Assembly (NCBI RefSeq): GCF_041146395.1
Contig: NC_090996.1
Span: forward strand, 31,520,738-31,584,737
Direction of reading: 5' to 3'
Length of the DNA: 64,000 bases
Source: Eulemur rufifrons
Lineage: Eukaryota; Chordata; Mammalia; Primates; Lemuridae
A model generated the notes under the pieces. The model was not told where the DNA came from. It worked only from the letters and a program-made list of their open reading frames with translations, and did no database searches. The stretch's first letter is position 1; each line of letters begins with the position of its first letter. The translations under genes were made by a program, and so were the position numbers. This document shows positions 59,655 through 64,000 of this stretch, one piece after another.

Positions 59655-60405
59655 CTTTTTATTTTGAGATGATTGTGGATTCATATGTAGTTGTAAAATG
59701 CAATACAGAGAGATATCATCTGCCCCTAACCTAATTGCTCCAATGGTAACATCTTGAAAAACTATGGAACAATATCACTACCAGGATAGTGATCTTGATA
59801 GAGTCAAGACATGAAACAGTCCACCAATACAAGGATCCTTTTATAACCACACTCTACCTGCACTTCACACCCTTCCTTCCGGGCCCCTGGCAACCACCCC
59901 TCCCTTCTCTCTTTCTAAAATTTTGTCACTTAAAGAATGCTGTGTAACTGGAATCATATCATATGTCATGTTTAGATATTGGCTCTTTTTTCACTCAACA
60001 TAATTCCCTGGAGTTTTTCATCCAAGCTGTTGTGTGTCAATAATTTGTTCTTTTTTATTGCCGAGTGGAATTCCATGGTGTGGATGTACCACAGGTTGTT
60101 AAACCATCCATTCATTGAAGGACATCTGGGTTGTTTCCAGTCTTTGGTTATTACAAACAAAGCTGCAAGGAACATTTGCGTATAGGTTTTTGTGTGGACA
60201 TCCTTTCGTTTTTCTGGGACAAATGCCCAAGAGTGCAATTGCTTAGTCATATGGTAGTCACATGCTTAGCTTTACAAGACAATGAGAAACTATTTTCCAA
60301 AGTGATTATGCCATTGTACATTCCCACTAGCAATGTATGAGTGACACTTGGAAGCATTTGGTTGTGTCATTATTGTTTATTTTAGCCGACAAATGGATTT
60401 TTATC
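59655..60405 (-). mobile_element. L1M-type fragment: end of ORF2 and 3' UTR
   Basis: Reverse L1. In element order, the ORF2 C-terminal region (60405 down to about 60000) comes first, then the 3' UTR ('ctccaatggtaacatcttga' and 'ttttgagatgattgtggatt' on the plus strand). The minus frame 59972-60250 preserves recognisable ORF2 residues (NLWYIHTMEFHSAIKKN). ORF2p is the L1 endonuclease/reverse transcriptase, but only the tail beyond those domains is present. Dead, 5'-truncated copy. Confidence 0.9.
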
Positions 60406-60544
60406 TGTGTAAGATATACATATTTATAATATATTCAATGGAAGCCAAAATAGTGACATCAGGAATAAGCTCACGGAAGGCACAGGAAGAAGGTTTGGAT
60501 TTGTCAAGGCCAGTGGGGGTATTTCAGCTGGGGGGCATTGATCT

Positions 60545-60965
60545 GGCCCTGCTTCTTCCTCCAAATTCCTCTCTTGCTTCTTCTCTTTTACTCACTATAC
60601 CTCACCCATATTGGTCTCCTTTCAGGACTTCAAGGCTACCCCAGTCCTTTGTCATCCTTTGTCTCTCAGCCTGCCCATCACCTCCTCAGAGAAGGGCCAC
60701 CCTATCTAAGTAGATTTCCTTCCCAACTACCATCATCTTTATTTTCCTTTACAGAACACTGTATTTTATTATTCATCATACCTGTCACCGTTTGTAAGTA
60801 TGTAATTATTTGTTTGTTTACTTTTTAAAAGTTTCACACTAGAATTTAAGCCCAAGAACAGAAACCAGTTCTGCTTCATGTGAGGACATCGGCAGGCTAC
60901 AATTCAGTCCTTGGCATCTAGTAGGACCTGAATGAGCAGCTGAATTCATTGAACAAAGGATTGCA
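60545..60965 (+). mobile_element. L2 3' region
   Basis: Sense L2: 'caccatccttctta'-like order is represented here by 'cacctcctcagagaagggcc', 'attattcatcatacctgtca', 'agaatttaagcccaagaaca' and 'ccttggcatctagtaggacc'. It ends 'tgaattcattgaacaaagg'. Confidence 0.7.
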
Positions 60966-62075
60966 TTATGAAGGGAAGGGCATCCCAGGTTGAAAGAACT
61001 TAGAATTTTACTTTACAATCCATGAAGCTAAATACGTAAGGGTCCATTTCTATCAGCTCAGTTTAGAAGAAGGTGTATATGTATGGAGAGGTAGAGGTTG
61101 GATTTCTCCACTTATTTGAAAAAAAAATAATGTCACTTGTCACTCTTGATCATCTACTAAAATCAATAGTATGTGCAAGATTCAAAGCCAAAGTCTCCAG
61201 GTTTCTAATCTAAATCGCCATCCTTTTCTACTGGGGAGATTACACACACACACAATAACACAAGGCAGAGAGAATTAAGAGATGGGGGAAGAAATCAAAG
61301 CAAGGAACCATTGGCACAGAAAAGAGAGAGAGACTTTCAGTGGGTAGAAATCAAGGTGGCTTCTTGGAGGAGATAGTGTTTGAACCAAGTTTTAAGCACA
61401 CATGTTGATTTAGACATTTAGTCATGGAGGAGTGGCTTTTCAGTTCTAAATAAAGCATGAGAGTATTATTTCCCTCCTTTTGTCAGAATCTATTCCTCAT
61501 AAAAATGAACATAATTTTTGCCAGTGGAGCAGAGCATTGCAGGAGCTGACTTTTACATGCCACAGAACAGAATTCTTCAGGATTGAAGCTCAGCATGGTC
61601 AAGACACAACTCTGAGAAATGGACTTTTTCCCTCAACACACAGGAATTTTCAGCAAGTGTCTTGGTTCCTTTGTTTCACCCTCTAGAGACGGTCATATAT
61701 GAATCAGGAAAGAGGAATATGGGGAGGGTCTCATGACCTACTGAGGACAGCTGTTTAGTTTTCCCTAAGTCTGCAGGTTCAGGGCAGCCTAAGGGTGGGC
61801 ACTACCTAAACGTGGTTTCAAAGCAGGGCAGCCACGTTTCCGATAAAGTACGCAGGGGGCATCGGCAAGTAGGGGTGATTGAGGAAGCAGAGAAAGTTCT
61901 CAAGGAGGGAGAGACATTTCACCTCCCAAGAGAGGCAGAAATGAACCTATTTTGCAGCTGCATAATTTGAGTCCTTCCCCTTTTCCCCTACAAGAACACA
62001 GTAAAAAGGAAATTGTCCTGCCCATAGACATGGTAAAACTGCACCTCTCAGAAGTGTTAGCCATCATCTCTTTTT
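60966..62075. other. Unannotated stretch
   Basis: Short (CA)n at about 61241-61253. 61250-61400 vaguely resembles antisense L2. No gene recognised. Confidence 0.45.
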
Positions 62076-62079
62076 TTCT

Positions 62080-62680
62080 GGGTTAACTTAAAAGCAGCTT
62101 TTCCCTCTGTAATTTTCTTCCTGGCTTTACTAGAACTTACGAGCATGCCGTCCAAGATCATGTAGGCTTATTAAAGCAGCTGCTTATGAATGAATAAATA
62201 AAAAATAAGGAAGTGGCCATCTCCTATCAAAGACAAATGACCTAATTTTGTTAGCGGATCATGTTGTAAGGTCAGCCTTATTCTCCTGGATACCGGCGAG
62301 CATTACCATTCATGAAATTTTATTGGTTATTTGTCGTCTGTAGATGCTCAACTGTTTCCCCAATACATGATTCATAGGGGCAAAGGTCTCTGAGCATTTC
62401 CACATCGTGGCTCCAATCTTCCATTGCGGCGGCTCTCAGAACAGCTCCCTTGGTTCTTCCCCTGCCTGGTGCGTTCCACGTTTTATGTTCCATTTGCTGT
62501 GGTCTTATTTTTCTCCCCCTCATTATGACCCAGTTGTCGTCCTGTGGAGCACAGTGCAGTCTCTTGTTCCCCATTGTGTATTATTGGAAAAGGCCTGATT
62601 TTAGGCAACACAGCTTGCTGTCTGGAGGGACACCCTTTGTTGATTAAGTCAAGACAAGATGTCCACATTTGCTAATGACG
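62080..62680. promoter_or_regulatory. Repeat-free, CpG-retaining block; candidate conserved element
   Basis: About 600 bases without recognisable repeat. More CpGs than neighbours ('ggataccggcgagcattacc', 'cattgcggcggctctcagaa'). Opposing frames (62320-62574 minus, 62407-62598 and 62450-62647 plus) match no family I know. Could be a regulatory element or the relic of an unrecognised exon or retrocopy. Confidence 0.35.
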
Positions 62681-62837
62681 CAGAATTGGGGATGCTATCT
62701 AATTTAGCAAAAGATTCACAGGGAAAATGAGAAGGACATTTCCACCCATTGTTGAAGCCCACGAGCCATTCACTCTAACAGAAAATTTAACTCAGAGAAT
62801 CATATGCTTAGAAAGTGTACTCAGGTGTTGAAAAAAA

Positions 62838-63030
62838 CAACAAGAGAAAGAATCTGAATGCCCACCAGCAGGGGACTGGTTAAATTAATTACATGCAGTA
62901 TGGCCATAAAATGGAATACTACAGGGCTGTTAAAAAGAAGATACATTTGTATATACCACCAAGATAGACTCCTATGGTATCTGTGAAGTTGAAAAGGGCA
63001 GGATAGAAGTGTATGATCCAATTTTTCTCT

Positions 63031-63066
<36 letters not shown>

Positions 63067-63200
63067 ATGTTTGTATATATGTAGAACAAGGTCAGCAAAG
63101 TTGCCCTAAGCAGTGAATAGTCTCCAAGTGGTTGGATTAAATAAGGAGGAAATAGTTTATCTATGCAGAGAGTATGTGTCTGTTTAAAGATGAACATGTG
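62838..63200 (+). mobile_element. Old L1M/HAL1-type 3' fragment with (CA)n
   Basis: 'gaatgcccaccagcagggga', 'ctggttaaattaattacatg', 'tggccataaaatggaatact' and 'acagggctgttaaaaagaag' follow the sense 3' portion of ancient L1s. A (CA)n tract interrupts it. Confidence 0.75.
63033..63064. repeat. (CA)n microsatellite
   Basis: 16 uninterrupted CA units on the plus strand, the longest pure dinucleotide run in the window. Confidence 0.95.
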
Positions 63201-64000
63201 TTGCTTCTCTGATCAGAAAGAAATCATTTAGATGTTTTTATTTTCTTAAGGGAAAAGATATACCACTGGAACTATACCACGTTGCAGATATTTCCTAGCT
63301 GAGAACATTCAGATAGCTAACATTCAGTTGCAATTTTCTATGCAAAAAATTCTACTTGAAGCACATTCAAATGAAGACAATGATGTTTGTAGGCTTGAGA
63401 ATGGAACAGTGAAGCTGCATCGTCCAGGTAGGTACAGGTGGGACGACATTCACCTCCTGGAGAGTTCATGTGCCCTGATGTTCCCCTACCTTTCCCCACA
63501 GGGCTAACGCACTCCTCAGGACTCAAGAGTCAGCAGGAACCAAAATCATTCGAGAGAGTTTTGAGAGTAAAATTAGCTCCGCAACTGTGGGTGGACAGCT
63601 CGTAGGAGAGCAGGCCTGTGGTAAGACTTGCCTCATTAGCCTGAGGTTAGATGGTTCAGGAAATCATCAAGAACTACAGAATTACTGACTCTACAATTCG
63701 ACTCAGACTCCATGAGGGTTTTACTTTCGAGCAAACAGAAGGAAAAATAAAAAGTGTGGAGACTAGGACGTTAATTATTAACACCTTGCAGTTGCCTTTT
63801 GGTCCTTTCAGTGTGAGCAAGGAGAGTTCAAGTGTATCCCTGTCTAATGCTCTTGAAGGAAAGGTATGTTTACTTACTAAAACCATGAGTATGCAAACAA
63901 AATATAACGTCCCACTCAAATTTCACAAGGAATTCTCACCAGAATCCCAGTTTTATGGTCAGGATACAATAATTAAATGTTATATAACCATTGCCTTTAT
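63201..64000. other. Unannotated stretch to window end
   Basis: No gene or confident repeat seen. Short minus frames at 63338-63526 and 63674-63919 lack recognised domains. Confidence 0.5.

Noticed and set aside
59972..60250. Minus-strand frame with protein similarity
   Set aside because: The similarity is to the C-terminal tail of L1 ORF2; it is a dead transposon remnant, not a gene.

Overview
This window is non-coding nuclear DNA from a primate, most likely a strepsirrhine (lemur, galago or loris group). Three dimeric Alu elements, old primate-type L1 ends, MIR/L2 fossils, MaLR LTRs and MER5/MER20 DNA-transposon fossils place it in a primate. Two of the Alus carry wording I associate with strepsirrhine Alus ('gcctgagcaagagtga', 'gaggttgctgtgagcc'). 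Two copies of an L1 3' end have a 3' UTR unlike the human one, which points the same way. The species cannot be named from the sequence alone.

I find no protein-coding gene, no RNA gene and no intact mobile-element open reading frame. The longest open frames (up to 165 codons) have no recognisable domain and lie in GC-rich or repeat DNA. The window reads as gene desert or a very large intron.

Layout. 0-5 kb: MER5, L2, an L1 3' end, and a MIR split by an Alu. 5.7 kb: a small isolated CpG cluster with a NotI site. 6-9 kb: AT/CA repeats, an MLT1-type LTR, MIRs and a MER5. 9-12 kb: mostly unique sequence with a GC-rich, G4-forming block. 12-16 kb: three MLT1-type LTRs, MIR and L2 fragments, and a MER20 inside an LTR. 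16-24 kb: a (TC)n(CA)n microsatellite, an Alu, L2s, MIRs and an MST/THE1-type LTR. 24-36 kb: sparse MIR/L2, a strong G4 motif, and two different L1 3' ends. 36-47 kb: an MLT1 LTR, an inverted E-box/CCAAT arrangement, two related LTR-like fossils, and L2 and MIR copies. 47-54 kb: an Alu, L1/L2/MER5 fossils. 54-58 kb: largely unique DNA with a candidate enhancer at 57.6-57.9 kb. 58-64 kb: a 31-bp minisatellite with a three-unit higher order, an MLT1 LTR, an L1 3' segment, an L2, a repeat-free block at 62.1-62.7 kb and an old L1 end.

There is no operon or pathway. The possible function lies in unique blocks that look like regulatory candidates (5.7, 10.2, 15.6, 37.3, 44.1, 57.6 and 62.1 kb). These are inferences needing cross-species alignment. 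Repeat family names are from memory of consensus sequences; edges are approximate (about 5-30 bp).
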